This document shows, one piece after another, positions 22,663 through 34,815 of a stretch of DNA of 64,000 nt. Both the position numbers and the translations under genes were made by a program. Source of the DNA: Papaver somniferum (taxonomy: Eukaryota > Streptophyta > Magnoliopsida > Ranunculales > Papaveraceae); contig NC_039358.1 of NCBI RefSeq assembly GCF_003573695.1, positions 96,596,117 through 96,660,116 on the forward strand, given 5' to 3'. Position 1 is the stretch's first letter, and the number at the start of each line of letters is the position of its first letter. The notes beneath the pieces were generated by a model. It was not told the DNA's origin. It saw nothing but the letters and a program-made list of their open reading frames with translations, and ran no database searches.

Positions 22663-24620
22663 TGTAAGGACCCTCAAGCTCGTCAACGCTATTAGACCAG
22701 TCAAGTGACGAATTAACCGCTAATAACTCGATTAGTTTAACACGAACATTACTTAATAGAAATTATCCTAACAACGATCTAGATAAGAAACTGGTACTGT
22801 TGAATAGGTATCGAAAAGTTATGTGAAATAGGCTACTCGAACGTGTCATTGGGATATCGGACGAAGAAGATATCATCAAAATTGTAAGAAGGGAAAAATA
22901 ATCTTTTTGATCTCAACCGATCTGGATGCCCGTATTAATTTTCAGGGTGCCTTTATAAGTTTTGGTCGGCCTTATCCCCAACCCAATCGAAGAGAAATTC
23001 ACTTTCTCTTATCTTCTTCTTATTTATTCTTCTTTCCTTCTCTTCTCATTTGTTCTCCTTCTTCTTCTTCTTCTTCTTCTTCTTCTTTCTATCGAACGCT
23101 GTCAAAAGGATTGATCTTAGTTTGTGGGCAACTCATAGTATTATAGTGAGGTAGTTGAATCAAGAGTCTTATTGAGAAGTTTCAGAGATAGAAGTGATGT
23201 TCAGAGAGGATCAGTGAGTTTGGGTTTCATAATTCATTTGGAGTTCGATTTAAGTGATGATTAAGATAATTAAAGGGTGGGTGTTGAAGAACACGATGTG
23301 ATGAAGGTGATTCTGCATAATTAAGGATGGGTTTGGTTGAATCGGGAAGTTGAATGAATGATATGAACTCGAATTTGGGATTGAGAATCAATTTAGGGTT
23401 TATCTGAAGGTTGATGATGATGATGATTTGGTCGGGATTGATTATAAGGCTGAGAAATTGAGATGGGTAACAACGATCGATTCAAAGGATGAACTAGTGG
23501 ATCGTGGATCTCGAGGTAGGCATGGCCTGTCATCAATACAGGTGGAAACTCTGTAACCTTCTTGTAATAATTAAGTTTTCTTTTATCTGCGAGCATGATG
23601 AGTCTTTACTATTTGAGTGCATGATAACGTATACTGTGATGTTCTATTTCCCGTATCTTGAGTATGATGTATATGTTATATCTGTATGTACGGTATTGCT
23701 ATGATGTGTTGTGTTTGATATGCATTGTGATATTTCCCTACGTGGAGTGTCTGTGTTTCCCCACGGCTCTTAGCTAAGTTAAGAAAGGCGGTAATTCATC
23801 CATCGAAAATATTATTTAGTAGGGCGGTAATTCATTCGTTTAAATATTATTATAACTATTTCATTAATAGAACGGTAATTCATTCGTTATAGTATTATTG
23901 CTTATTAATATAGTAGGGCGGTAACTCATCCGTTTGAATATTACCTAGTAGGGGGGTAATTCATCTGTAATGATATTATATATACTATTTTATTTGAAGG
24001 AAATCACTCGTGTGCATATCATACTTGTTTGACTAACTTTCTGATCTTGATGGTAATATTCCGAATCATAGTTTGTATGGGCACTCTGTGTGGATGATGT
24101 TATTATTATTGTTTAGGGTTGTTCTCACGTCGTCTTGTCCAATGAGTTTGGCGTGGCTTGGATAACACTTGCTTCTTGTTGCATGAATTGCTGAATGCTT
24201 AGATTCATTAATCTTCTTTCCAATTTATGTTCTTTGAGTTGTGAATCATGTTAGTGATTACTTGGAAGTTATATGTTTCTTTGGGCACCCTTTGGAACGA
24301 TGTGCTCACTTGTTCCCACTTCAGTTTCAGTAATCAGAAGGGATAAAGCGTGCGAAGATATCCGTTTTCGTAGCTTAGTGCTCTACCGAATATAGTGTTG
24401 GCGTGTATCTGTATTATATGTATTCTTTCCTTATTCTGTAAAACAACACATTTATATATTTATATAACATGAGAGACTTCAAACATACTGTATCAGAGAG
24501 TTTGGGTTTGTTTGTTAGCACTTTATGTGAAGATGGTTCTTAAGATTGATAATATGGATTTGATTCTTCAATTAGGGGGTAATCCTATAGCTAAGCAGGT
24601 GTAGGAGTTGGGGCGTCACA
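22663..24620 (+). repeat. Element T LTR1
   Basis: 1958 bp. Contains a (TTC)n microsatellite near 23055-23090 and, at 23785-23975, a small array of GGCGGTAATTCATCCGT units spaced by AT-rich sequence. Highly similar to LTR2, but lacks about 75 bp present there at 26158-26235 and has about 18 extra bp near 23190. Confidence 0.9.
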
Positions 24621-24623
24621 ACT

Positions 24624-24635
24624 TGGTATCAGAGC
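24624..24635 (+). other. Element T primer binding site
   Basis: TGGTATCAGAGC three bases after LTR1, complementary to initiator-Met tRNA. Confidence 0.9.
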
Positions 24636-25377
24636 TCATTATTAGATCTTACATGGGCAATAGTAGATCATACTTAGTACCAGATTAGCTTAGAACCAGG
24701 TTGAGTTGTGAGATAAATCTTAATCACTAAAATCTATCAATAACTAAAAGATTTATTTGGTTGATTGATTTGTTTGTTTGTGTATACTTTTTATGAAGTA
24801 AAAAAATGTAGGTTAAGTTAATTGTATTATAATTTAGAAGTTGTAAGAGATTAAAGACTAAATAGTTTGAAATTAAGAAGACCTAGTCAATCCAATATTA
24901 GAAAAAAAAAGGTGAAATTAGCATATATAGAAAATTTTTGAGTACCTTGACTTATCCGTAGATCCATCAATTTATTGAGATAAAAAAAAATTAGTGTGAA
25001 GAACTTAGAGTTATTTATCGGTTAGTGTATAAATCAGTATAACTGAGGTTGCTCATTTTGATTGATTGATTACATATTCAAATAGAAACCTTATTATAGA
25101 GTGTCTACTGGCGTACTTAGAACCAGTTATCTATTGGAAAAGAATATAGTCTTTTGAACCTAGAGCCAAAAATTTTAGTTCTAGAAGTAGTATAGGTTTG
25201 TGCTTATTTTCATGTTGTTTTGAACTCATTTGAAATTAGTCAATTTTCGCGCGTTTGTAAGTATCAGCAGTACTTGCACTTCGTCGAGATATAATGTCGC
25301 TTTCTAAGGTGAGGAGTTTTGAAGACCAGAAGGACGATTTGATTTTCGAGGACGAAAATGTTATAAGGTGAGGAGAA
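24636..25377 (+). other. Element T internal region, noncoding
   Basis: AT-rich with stops in all frames. Only the last 70 bp resemble the 3' end of a chromovirus pol (TTTTCGAGGACGAAAATG, then AAGGTGAGGAGAA as polypurine tract before LTR2). Confidence 0.7.
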
Positions 25378-27382
25378 TGTAAGGACCCTCAAGCTCGTCA
25401 ATGCTATTAGACCAGTCAAGTGACGAATTAACCGCTAATAACTCGATCAGTTTAACAGGAACATTACTTAATAGAAATTAACCTAACAACGATCTAGATA
25501 CGAAACTAGTACCATTGAAAAGGTCTCGAAAAGTTATGCGAAATAGGCTACTCGAACGTGTCATTCGGATATCAGACGAAGAAGATATCATCAAAATTAT
25601 AAGAAGGGAAAAATAGTCTTTTTGAGCTCAACCGATATGGCTGCCCGTATCACTTTTCAGGGTGCCTTTATAAGTTTTGGTCGGCCTTATCCCCAACCCA
25701 ATCAAAGAGAAATTCACTTTCTCTTTGCTTCTTCTTATTTATTCTTCTTTCCTTCTCTTCTCATTTGTTCTCCTTCTTCTTCTTCTTCTTCTTCTTTCTA
25801 TCGAACTCAGTCAAAAGGATTGATCTTAGTTTGTGGGAAACTCATAGTATTGTAGTGAGATAGTTGAATCAAGAGTCTTATTGAGAAGTTTCAGAGAGGA
25901 TCAGTGAGTTAGGGTTTCATAATTCATTTGGAGTTCGATTTAAGTGATGATTAAGATAATTAAAGGGTGGGTGTTGAAGAACACGATGTGATGAAGGTGA
26001 TTCTGCATAATTAAGGATGAGTTTGGTTGAATCGGGAAGTTGAATGAATGATATGAACTCGAATTGGGGATTGAGAATCAATTTAGGGTTCATTTGATGG
26101 TTGACGATGATGATGATTTGGTGGGGATTGATTATAAGGCTGAGAAATTGAGATGGGTTATAAGAGCGTGTTATGACGAAGAGGAAATCAATTTCAATTG
26201 CTTGAACAGATTTTGACTTAAGTTAGTCTTTATTAACAACGATCGATTCAAAGGATGAACTAGTGGATCGTGGATCTCGAGGTAGGCATGGCTTGTCATC
26301 AATACAGGTGGGAACTTTGTAACCTTCTTGTAATCATTAAGTTTTCTTTTATCTGCGAGCATGATGAGTTTTTACTATTTTAGTGCATGATAACGTATAC
26401 TGTGATGTTCTATTTCCCGTATCTTGAGTATGATGTATATGTTATATATGTATGTACGGTATTGCTATAATGTGCTGTGTTTGATATGCATTGTGAGATT
26501 TCCCTGCGAGGAGTGTCTGTGTTTCCCCACGGCTCTTAGCTAAGTTAAGTAAGGCGGTAATTCATCCGTCGATAATATTATTTAGTAGGGAGGTAATTCA
26601 TTCGTTTAAATATTATTATAACTATTTCATTAGTAGAGCAGTAATTCATTCGTTATAGTATTATTGCTTATTAATATAGTAGGGCGGTAACTCATCCGTT
26701 TGAATATTACCTAGTAGGGCGGAAATTCATCCGTTATTATATTATATATACTATTTTATTTGAGGGAAATCACTCGTGTGCATATCATACTTGTTTGACT
26801 AACTTTCTGATCTTGATGGTAATATTCTGAATCATAGTTTGTATGGGCACTCTGTGTGGATGATGTTATTATTATTGGTTAGGGTTGTTCTCGCGTCGTC
26901 TTCTCCAATGAGTTTGGCGAGGTTAGGATAACACTTGCTTCTTCTTGCATGAATTGCTGAATGCTTAGATTCATTACTCTTCTTTCCAATTTATGTTCTT
27001 TGAGTTGTGAATCATGTTAGTGATTACTTGGAAGTTACATGTTTCTTTGGGTACCCTCTGGGACGATGTGCTCACTTGTTCCCACTTCAGTTTCAGTAAT
27101 CAGAAGGGATGAAGCGTGCGAAGATATCCGTTAGCTTAGTGCTCTACCGAATATAGTGTTGGCGTGTACCTGTACTATATGTATTTTTTCCTTATTCTGT
27201 AAAAAAACACATTTATATATTTATATAACATGAGAGACTTTCAAACATACTGTATCAGAGAGTTTGGGTTTGTTTGGTAGCACATTATGTGAAGATGGTT
27301 CTTAAGATTGATAATATGGATTTGATGCTTCAATTAGGGGGTAATCGTATAGCTAAGCAGGTTTAGGAGTTGGGGCGTCACA
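25378..27382 (+). repeat. Element T LTR2
   Basis: 2005 bp, the partner of LTR1, with the same TTC run (about 25768-25795) and the same GGTAATTCATCCGT array (26550-26745). The two LTRs differ by scattered substitutions and two main indels, so the insertion is not recent. Confidence 0.9.
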
Positions 27383-27804
27383 TGTGGTTTCCTCGTTAAC
27401 AAAATTTCTGGTGTCTGTGTTATTTCTTTTCCGCATTATATTTGTTTTTATAATTGAAATATCACAGGTTGTGCGTAAGTTCAATCAATTGTGAATCCGA
27501 CCTTTGGTTGTTGATTAAATTGATTCACACTTGGATATTGGTTTTTGATACCGTCCAAGTTATTTCTTATATTCAATCAGGCTCGCAAATTCTCATTTGT
27601 TTGATTGCAGATTGAATTGAGATACAACTCTTGGATATATTTCCATTGATTGAGTCTGACTGTCTAGTTGATTCTCTTGGAATTATATTGGAGTTTGTCC
27701 ATACAGATTGTTAAGCGAAATATTGAGTGTGGTTGTTAGACCCCCGCTTTTTCACATTGCCTAAACGAAATATTGGGTGTGGTTGTTAGACCCCCGTTTT
27801 TTCA

Positions 27805-28665
27805 CTTAGTACCCGAACCTAGGTATTCCTCTAAGCATTTCAACTCCATATCTGATCACTAAAATCAAGTTTCATTGCAGTAATATAACAACACCACTAT
27901 CTTCTATCCCTTCAGCTCAGTTCCATCTCAGATAACCCAATGTCTCCTTTTTGATAGCATCAACACCTTTATCTTCTTTGTCCTACATATGTAGTTGCAC
28001 AAGTTCTACTTCGTTGCAAGCACTGCAGCTATTTCAATAACCACCAACACAACTTGAACTGCAGAAACTCAGTAGTTGCCTCTCCTCTACGACGACTACC
28101 AAATTGCAGCTGCACATACCTGTAAAGTCATTCCATGTACCCTAGACATACATCTAAACCAGTATTTCCATCTGTTATTGAATCTGTAAGCAATCACCTC
28201 AAGAAACACAGTTACGTCATTATTTCCTTAAATAAGTGCAAATACCAACACCATTTCTACAGTTTAATACTGAATTGCAGCTGTAACAAACACCCAGCAG
28301 TTCAAATGCCTCATACCAAATTAACCATTGTGACCATCCACTCTACCAATTCCATCTCCACAATCTATTTCACTGTTCTGCAGTTTTACAGCTACAACTT
28401 CCATTCTATACAATCCTGCCATTTCCATTTTAGTCACAGACAAGCCCTAACTTCAGGTTCTTCTTCCCTGTAGCATACAGAACCAAACATCTCCAACTAC
28501 ATCACCAATAGCATTTCAAACCAAGTCACCACCAGTCTCAGGACTTGTTCTTCAATACATCTCCAAACCCATTACAACTCTAGTAACATCGATGACACCA
28601 TCTTCTTGTCTTGATTTCAAAATCAATAAAGACCCAAATCGAACCCTAACTTGCTTGTAAACATC
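27805..28665. other. Pyrimidine-rich noncoding block
   Basis: The plus strand is rich in C and A (CCACCAACACAACTTG, CAGTTCCATCTCAG). The longest frame (28135-28473, 112 codons, Ser/His/Tyr-rich) has no recognisable domain and is not supported as a gene. It continues for about 100 bp beyond solo LTR B, which interrupts it. Confidence 0.45.
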
Positions 28666-30645
28666 TGTTAGAGCATTGCTCGGTCAAATTCACAAGCGTT
28701 GCTATATCAAGCTTGTTTTAAAATGTAGTTTTCAAAACTATATCTTGATTTCTAGCCTACAATTAGTTAAATCTCGGTCTAGGATAATGGAGTTGAGGAA
28801 CAAACCAGTCATCATTTGCGTTCTACCGTTTGAGGACGAATATCAATCGAAGCTTTTGGAGAACTTCATCAACAAAAGGTAAGTGAAGACTGAACCACCC
28901 ATTTATCAAATTATATTCACTTTTATCTTGAGACGATTGTAGCATAACTAATTAGACTAGCTTGCATAGACAAGAATTTCGAGTCGAGAACTAATTATTT
29001 AGTTTACTAATTTCTCGAAATATAATGACTAAGCTTAGTGAACATTTGTTCATACTTGATCAAATTCGGTGGAGAAAAATTTATTGTTCGGAACCAGATT
29101 TTGATTCAAGTTTATCATTCGAAAATAGCCTGGAACAGTGATAAGTGTCATTGATGTTATTCAGGAATGTTTCGAATCGATTTAGAGAAATATAAGACTG
29201 CTATATTTGGAATTTGCCTGAAGCCGTATTACATGTATTCGTACACGTAGTAGAGTAGCTATATATCGACTTTTAGATTTGTGTGATATGTATACTCGTA
29301 TGTACATCATGGGAAAATCTATGTGTTTCGTGATCTGGATAGGTATATATATTCTTATACAAACCATTGTGGAACTGTGGTAAGGGAACCGATTAAAATA
29401 ATCAAACCGGTATGCGAGCCAAAACAGTTCTATGTTCTAGAACTAGTTTAGTACCCAAACCGGTACGTCAACTGAACGTTCTATGAACTCCGAAACTGGC
29501 AAAGGTCCAAAGTTTGCAAATCGGTACGTGAGCTAAAAAGTTCTGTAGACTATGTAACTTTAAATTAGTTCAAAGTCTGCAAACCGGTACGTGACTAAAA
29601 ATCTCTATAAGATTCCGGAACTCGGTAATTGCATAAGTGTGCAAACCGGTTTATGAACTGAGTCCTTTTAGGGATTAGAGACTACAAAGATTTCACTAGG
29701 ATTCGTGACGCCAGGTCCAGTTATATTTTATCTTGATAACTTGAGTATCCTGATCTTGATTGTTTGTAGAGCCTTGCTCTATCAATCAAGATAGATAATA
29801 ATCAACAAAGTCTCTTTGTCTCATACTTTGTTGATTCTGCAAGTTTTATACTTGTGAGGTGAATAATAATCTAGTATGCACTTCGGGTTGCATAAGTCCG
29901 GATTTTGAGGATAGCCAGACTTTTGTCTAAGTTGTTATCGATTTCCAGCATCTGGATCTATCGTTTGTCCTGATCATCCTTTTAGATCGTAAAACAAGAA
30001 ATCAATTATATGCTTAATATGTGGGAGACAGATTTGGTTTAAAGTCTTCAATTGAATTGAAGAAACTCTTAGTTGGTGTGAGACTGTCTAAGGAATCAAT
30101 TGTGCAGAGTCCTACTGGGATTCAAGAGGCGTAAGGAGTGCGACTGTACCTGAATCAGAGGGAGACTGAGTTCGGGCTCAACTACATTCCATACCGAAGT
30201 TAATTGGTAGTAGGCTAGTGTCTGTAGCGGCTTAATACAGTTTGGTGTTCAATCTGGACTAGGTCCCGGGGTTTTTCTGCATTTGAGGTTTCCTCATTAA
30301 CAAAACCTCTGGTGTCTGTGTTATTTCTTTTTTCGCATTATATTGTTTATCTTTATAATTGAAATATCACAGGTTGTGCATTGATCAATCACAGTAGCTA
30401 GGTCCAACCTTGTTAGTTGGAAAATACTTGATTGATCCTTGGACATTGGTCTTTGGTACCGTCCAAGAACTCTCTTTGTAGTTAGGTTTACGAATTCAAT
30501 CCTGTAAATGTTCTAACAACAGGAAAGAGATAACTCTAGGCACTTTCCTTGATTGAGTTTTTACTCTCGGAGTTGTGTTGAGTTTGTTCATACAGATTTC
30601 CTAAGAAAAAATTGGGGGTGTATTTTGGTACCCTCGACGTTTTCA
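28666..30645 (+). mobile_element. Solo LTR B, SIRE-like
   Basis: Starts TGTTAGAGCATTGCTCGG and ends CCCTCGACGTTTTCA, 1980 bp, with no primer site, internal sequence or second LTR. It shares the ACTAGGTCCCGGGGTTTTTC block and flanking U5 region with elements A and C, but its U3 is distinct, with repeats of a CAAACCGGTACGTGA-like motif near 29395-29660. Flanks ACATC and ATGTC match at three of five positions, a decayed target duplication at best. Solo LTRs arise by recombination between the two LTRs of a full element. Confidence 0.8.
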
Positions 30646-33020
30646 ATGTCCACTCCAAACAGATTCAAAACCTAATTTGAGTTACCACCTATCCAAGCTT
30701 CACCATCAGATGAATAATCAAAACCCTTCTCATCAACAATGATATGCACGTAAGTGATATATCTTATACCCATATTTATATCAGTCATGACTCAATATTT
30801 TGGTTAATAACATCATTTTAGTGCTTTTGTAGAAAGTACAGGTGAATTCTGATAATCCAGAAAATAACTAGCTAAACTAGGAGTTATAGTGGCATTTGAG
30901 ACAAACGGTATCAATGCTGCGATTCACCGTGCCAAGAAGACATGGAGCTTAATGGACTGTGGGCTGCCAAGTTAACCATTTAAGCTAGTGCAACCACATA
31001 TGCATATCACGGCCAGAGACATCAATTCCATGCAATGTTTAAGCACGTGAGTCGTCAGCAGCTAAAGACAAGTAGGAGACGTGTCCAACTCTTAAGCATC
31101 AGAATGACAACTTGTGTTCCATATTCAAACGAAAGGAATTCTCATTTCTTAAATCAAGCAGCTGCAACCATTTTCTATGGCGAGAGATGGAGAACCGAGA
31201 TGGAGTATAGAAGACGTTCTTTATCTACAACAAAGTGTTGCTTGCCGTCATCGTTATCTCTTGACAGGCGGGGTTAAAGATCTTCTCCCAAATTCAGTAG
31301 CTACAACCAGCAACGTCAATGGTATTTAGGGGTTTTTGGCGTGGATTGAACTGGGTTCATTTCGAGAGTAAGATCATTCGAGAAGAACAAATAATTGGTG
31401 CTGCTGTCAGCAATGGGTTTCACCCAAATATGACTGATGCTACTGGTGGAGAAAAGTGTCGTGACCAGGAGAGGATGGATGTTGCATGTGTGATATTTCA
31501 GTCGTTCAAGGAGCTGTGGTGTTCAGACTGGCAGCTTCTCTCTGCAATCGGTTGAAGACAATATAGATGGAGATAACACGGCGAGCAACAGTGGATGGGG
31601 GATTTGATGACGCGAATGGAGTTGGATTATTCACTGCCTGAAGTGGGATTTGGAAATTGGTGCTACGGTTGCAGAAAGAGGAGTTGATACTGAATTTTGG
31701 TGGCCGGTATATAAAAGGTCAGAGAATAGAGTTTGGTGCTGTGGCCGGAGCTTGCTAATGGCCTGAGTTGCAGTCGATAGACGAGTGTTGCTATCAGGTT
31801 GTCGTAAAGATAACGAAGGCTGAGAGCTTGGACTTGACTGAGCTTGAAATTGAAGGAAAAATGGTTAGTTGGTGGAGCAACTGAAATACAGAATTAAAAG
31901 GTTCGATCGTGAACTGGTGTTGTTGAAGGTCGACGGGAGGTTTTTCTACAGACTGAATGCTGAGGAGATGGGTTTTGCTGAGATAGCTGCAGTCAGTGCT
32001 GGTGAAGAGAGGAGCTGTGGTCGCAGTGAAATGGTCGCAATTTAATGGTGTCTGTCTCGATTACCTTAGAACTGGTGTAGCGAATGTAGAAGTCGATACA
32101 TCCGTGTTGTACGTGTTTAAATGGGATGAGTTTGGTTTTGAGCTATTGGAAGTGAACAAGGAAATGATGCTCGTCTTGGATATTTCAGTCGTGATCGAGA
32201 AGCACCTGCAGTCTACGAAAGAGCTGTTGTTGCTTCCATCGCAGCTAGACAAAGAGCTGGCAGTTGGAGTTGCATGCTAAAAGACATGAGAACAGTTGGG
32301 TGTTGCGAAGTGCAGAGAGAAGATTTGTGTGAGCTTTTGCTAACCATGAATGAGAGATGGAATCGAATTTGCAGTCGATGATTTCAGTGAGATGGAGTTT
32401 AATGTTAATGGTGGTCGAGCACTTGAGACATGAATGAAGACGAACTGGATTGGAGTTGTATGTTGGCTGGATGCGTGTGGAGTTGCTGTTAAGATAAATC
32501 GAAATTCTCATTAAGAAGAATTCACAACAGCGAAGGAGGAGTTGAGAGAGAGAGAGTGAAGGCATGGCTGGATGGGTTTACTTTAATTGAAGTTCTTGAG
32601 GTGTCGGTTATGCTCGATGGGTGTTTGCAGGCAGTCGGTAAAATGTAATTGTTGTTTGCTGGTGGAGATGGATCCTGCGCAGATGATGGTGAGATAGTTG
32701 TAGTCAGTTCAATGATGTAGGAAGGTGTTGATTGGATGAGAATGAAGATGGTGCCGAGACGGATTTGGCAGGCAGAAAAACGAAGTTAGCCGAGAATGAT
32801 AAGTTCAAATGATTGAAACCTGTGGATGACCAGATTAAGTTGGCCAGAGAACGAGAAGGCGTTCGTTGTGCTATATGTGTTTGCAAGGAGAGATATAAGA
32901 GGGTCAGTTGGCGGAGTTTGGAAACGGGAGGTGACAATGGACCGAATGGACTGGGCCCTTGGCAAGTTGCTAGGCTTATAGATATTCTCAGACGACATAT
33001 AAAAAGAAAGCAACAGAGAA
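30646..33020. other. Noncoding block with purine-rich plus strand
   Basis: About 100 bp of the pyrimidine-rich block continue, then from about 30850 the plus strand becomes G/A-rich (GAGAGAGAGAGTGAAGG, AGCTGCAGTCAGTGCTGG) to about 32950. Frames of 60-140 codons exist on both strands, but none shows a domain or consistent coding character. Probably old retroelement leader or LTR sequence; family unknown. Confidence 0.4.
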
Positions 33021-33930
33021 GTAGTTGCGGATTAGGGATCACCCGCGTCCAAACTGTCACCGTTAAAATTGCGGATTTGAAAAATCCAACCGTGTCCGGT
33101 CTAATCACCCGCGGATTCCACATCCGCGGATCAGCGGATAATACGAACCGGATGCAGATTAACCTCGGATTTAGTTAGAAAAGAAGGAAAAAAAAAATAA
33201 TAATTCAGGGTTCCCACTGTAATTGAGCGCACTAAGCGATCAACTTGAATAGATTCATTTGAGCACTGTTTGGCCAATAGACTAATGTATAAAAGAAAGA
33301 GAAACGCAAGCATTACACACACATGATTAAACAAATTACCAAGAGTAAAATAAGGAATCTTGCTTATTTACTGTGTCAGAAAAACTGGAAAAAAACTGGA
33401 ATCGTATGCCGGTTATAAGGAGCTCATTTACTATCCACTTTAACTGCATATGCAGCAGCAGTATGATTCCATTTTCCACTAATCAACATAGTTATAGGCT
33501 TACTCAAGTATGATTCCAGTTTCCACTAATCAACATAATTATTATACGAGCAAATGAAGTAATTGCATAAGCAGAACTCTATATACTGCGATAAGCCTGT
33601 GGAGTAATGAGTACAACTACATTACAATGCCATCAAATGATACAACATCGAATAAGCCAAGCAAACAGAAATAAATCTCTCTCTCAAATCCCAAATTTCA
33701 TATAAAAATGATGATAAAACTAAAACTTCCAATATTATTCTTAGTAATTTTATTAAATTTCCTTATTACTCTACGGTGCGGGTGAATCCGCGGATTTACA
33801 AAATCAACCGTTAAACCTTGCGGATTTGAGAATTCATCCGTGTCCGGTCCATAGACTATTGCGGATTGGTTTTCACCTGCAATTTTACGGACGGTTGCGG
33901 ACGAAATCCGGATTTTATGCACACCCCTAC
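33020..33930. repeat. GCGGATT-rich terminal repeats, possible hAT-type element
   Basis: Two segments (about 33020-33170 and 33770-33930) share TTGCGGATTTGA, then CCGTGTCCGGTC, and many GCGGATT/AATCCGC motifs in both orientations. The right end reads, on the minus strand, GTAGGGGTGTGCATAAAATC, typical of the ends of some plant hAT elements. The two segments are in direct, not inverted, orientation, so they may be ends of two insertions. Between them is AT-rich DNA with a 34-bp near-duplicate (TATGATTCCA-TTTCCACTAA at about 33460 and 33509). Confidence 0.4.
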
Positions 33931-34099
33931 AGAGAAGAACAAAGGGGGAGGTTACAGCTACAGTGCCAAAACCAGAAGGAGGTCGACGGCGGCCAGTTTT
34001 GGAGGCGCAGCTATAGACGTCATTTACAGGAAAAAAAAAGAAAGAAGAGTTTTCAAGTTCCATCGTCAATTCCTGTTTGTTGTCCTTATGATTTTCTTT

Positions 34100-34815
34100 A
34101 TTATTTTTATGCCTTTTGAGAAAGTCATGCCTTGCTAGGTTCATGACTAGGGTTTATGTTGAAACCACTTTGAGTGTTAGGTCAATTGAATTGAAATATT
34201 TGACAAAGACTATTATGATTTGAATAAATCATTTTCATGATTTTATTTATTGATTTATTGATGAAATGAGTCGTTGCTTCACCGGTTTAAAAAACCTATA
34301 GTTTTACAAATTTGTTTGTCCTATTATTTGATGATCCATGCTTGGTTAATTTCTTTGATGAGTTATGCTTAGAAAAGCCAAATAACATTTGTGAACTGAT
34401 ATTTAATTATGTATAATTTTCTCGCTGATGCAATTTGATGGTTCATACTTGGATTTAATCTTTTGATGTGCTATGCTTAGGGTATACCAGTGATATTTGC
34501 GACTCTAATGCATATAATAGGTGATGTCGATAGAACGGACAATAAATAAATATTCATGAATTATATTTCATTTCAGAAATTGAATAGAAATAGTGGTGGA
34601 TACTAAAAACCCTGGTTACTAATTCTCCCAGTACAAACATATTATTCGTTTAGTTTATTTTTCTGTTATTACTCTTTCAAAAATATAAAAACATCTTTAT
34701 TGGTTAGTCGATTAGAGATATTGGTTATCGATATTCCCACCGCTCCCTATGGGTTCGACCCGTACTTGCCTCCGTCTACTAGTTAGACACCGTGCGATTG
34801 CGGTTATCACATATA
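34100..34815 (+). mobile_element. Athila-like LTR fragment
   Basis: The end reads CGCTCCCTATGGGTTCGACC, then a Tyr/Thr-rich pyrimidine stretch and GATTGCGGTTATCACA, resembling the 3' LTR end of Athila/Tat-type elements. The expected primer site (TGGCGCCGTTGCC type) is absent because sequence changes right after. The 5' boundary is not defined. No coding sequence seen. Confidence 0.4.

Larger units (their letters stand above)
22663..27382 (+). mobile_element. Element T: non-autonomous LTR element, chromovirus-derived
   Basis: A complete insertion within A's 3' LTR. LTR1 is 22663-24620 and LTR2 is 25378-27382, both starting TGTAAGGACCCTCAAGCTCG and ending GGGGCGTCACA. The flanks are TGCGG (22658-22662) and TGTGG (27383-27387), a 5-bp target duplication with one later change. 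Removing the element restores the conserved CATTTGCGGTTTCCTCG of the host LTR. Only 757 bp separate the LTRs: primer site TGGTATCAGAGC at 24624, no ORF, and at the end a trace of chromovirus pol (SFEDQKDDLIFEDEN near 25315-25360) running into the LTR. Mobilisation would depend on a full-length partner. Confidence 0.9.
20545..27754 (+). repeat. Element A 3' LTR, split by element T
   Basis: Begins TGTTAGAGCACTGCTCGG and ends CCCCCGCTTTTTCA. Removing element T and its target duplication leaves about 2485 bp. A TATA box lies at 21897. The U3 region near 21210-21430 holds repeats of a TACGCGTA-type motif. A 50-bp copy of the LTR tail is repeated at 27755-27804. Confidence 0.8.
16171..27804 (+). 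mobile_element. Element A: pol-less SIRE/Maximus-like Copia element
   Basis: Order on the plus strand: 5'-truncated LTR (16171-16861), initiator-Met-tRNA-type primer site (16864), broken gag (16928-18604), a small coiled-coil frame (18999), a long 3' noncoding part, polypurine tract (20533) and a 3' LTR starting TGTTAGAGCA at 20545 and ending at 27754. The 3' LTR is interrupted by element T (22663-27382). No protease, integrase, RT or RNase H is present in the 3.7-kb internal region. The internal 3' half is collinear with element C, so both belong to one non-autonomous lineage. The 5' LTR has lost most of its length at the junction with the Ty3 pol fragment. Confidence 0.8.

Noticed and set aside
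28135..28473. 112-codon Ser/His-rich frame as a small protein gene
   Set aside because: Low-complexity composition in a skewed block, no domain and no promoter or leader seen.
32704..33178. Overlapping 139-codon minus and 121-codon plus frames
   Set aside because: Run through the GCGGATT repeat end and purine-rich DNA; neither shows a domain or plausible splice context.
33020..33930. Complete hAT MITE with inverted ends
   Set aside because: The two similar segments are in direct orientation and no 8-bp duplication was found, so only a tentative repeat was recorded.
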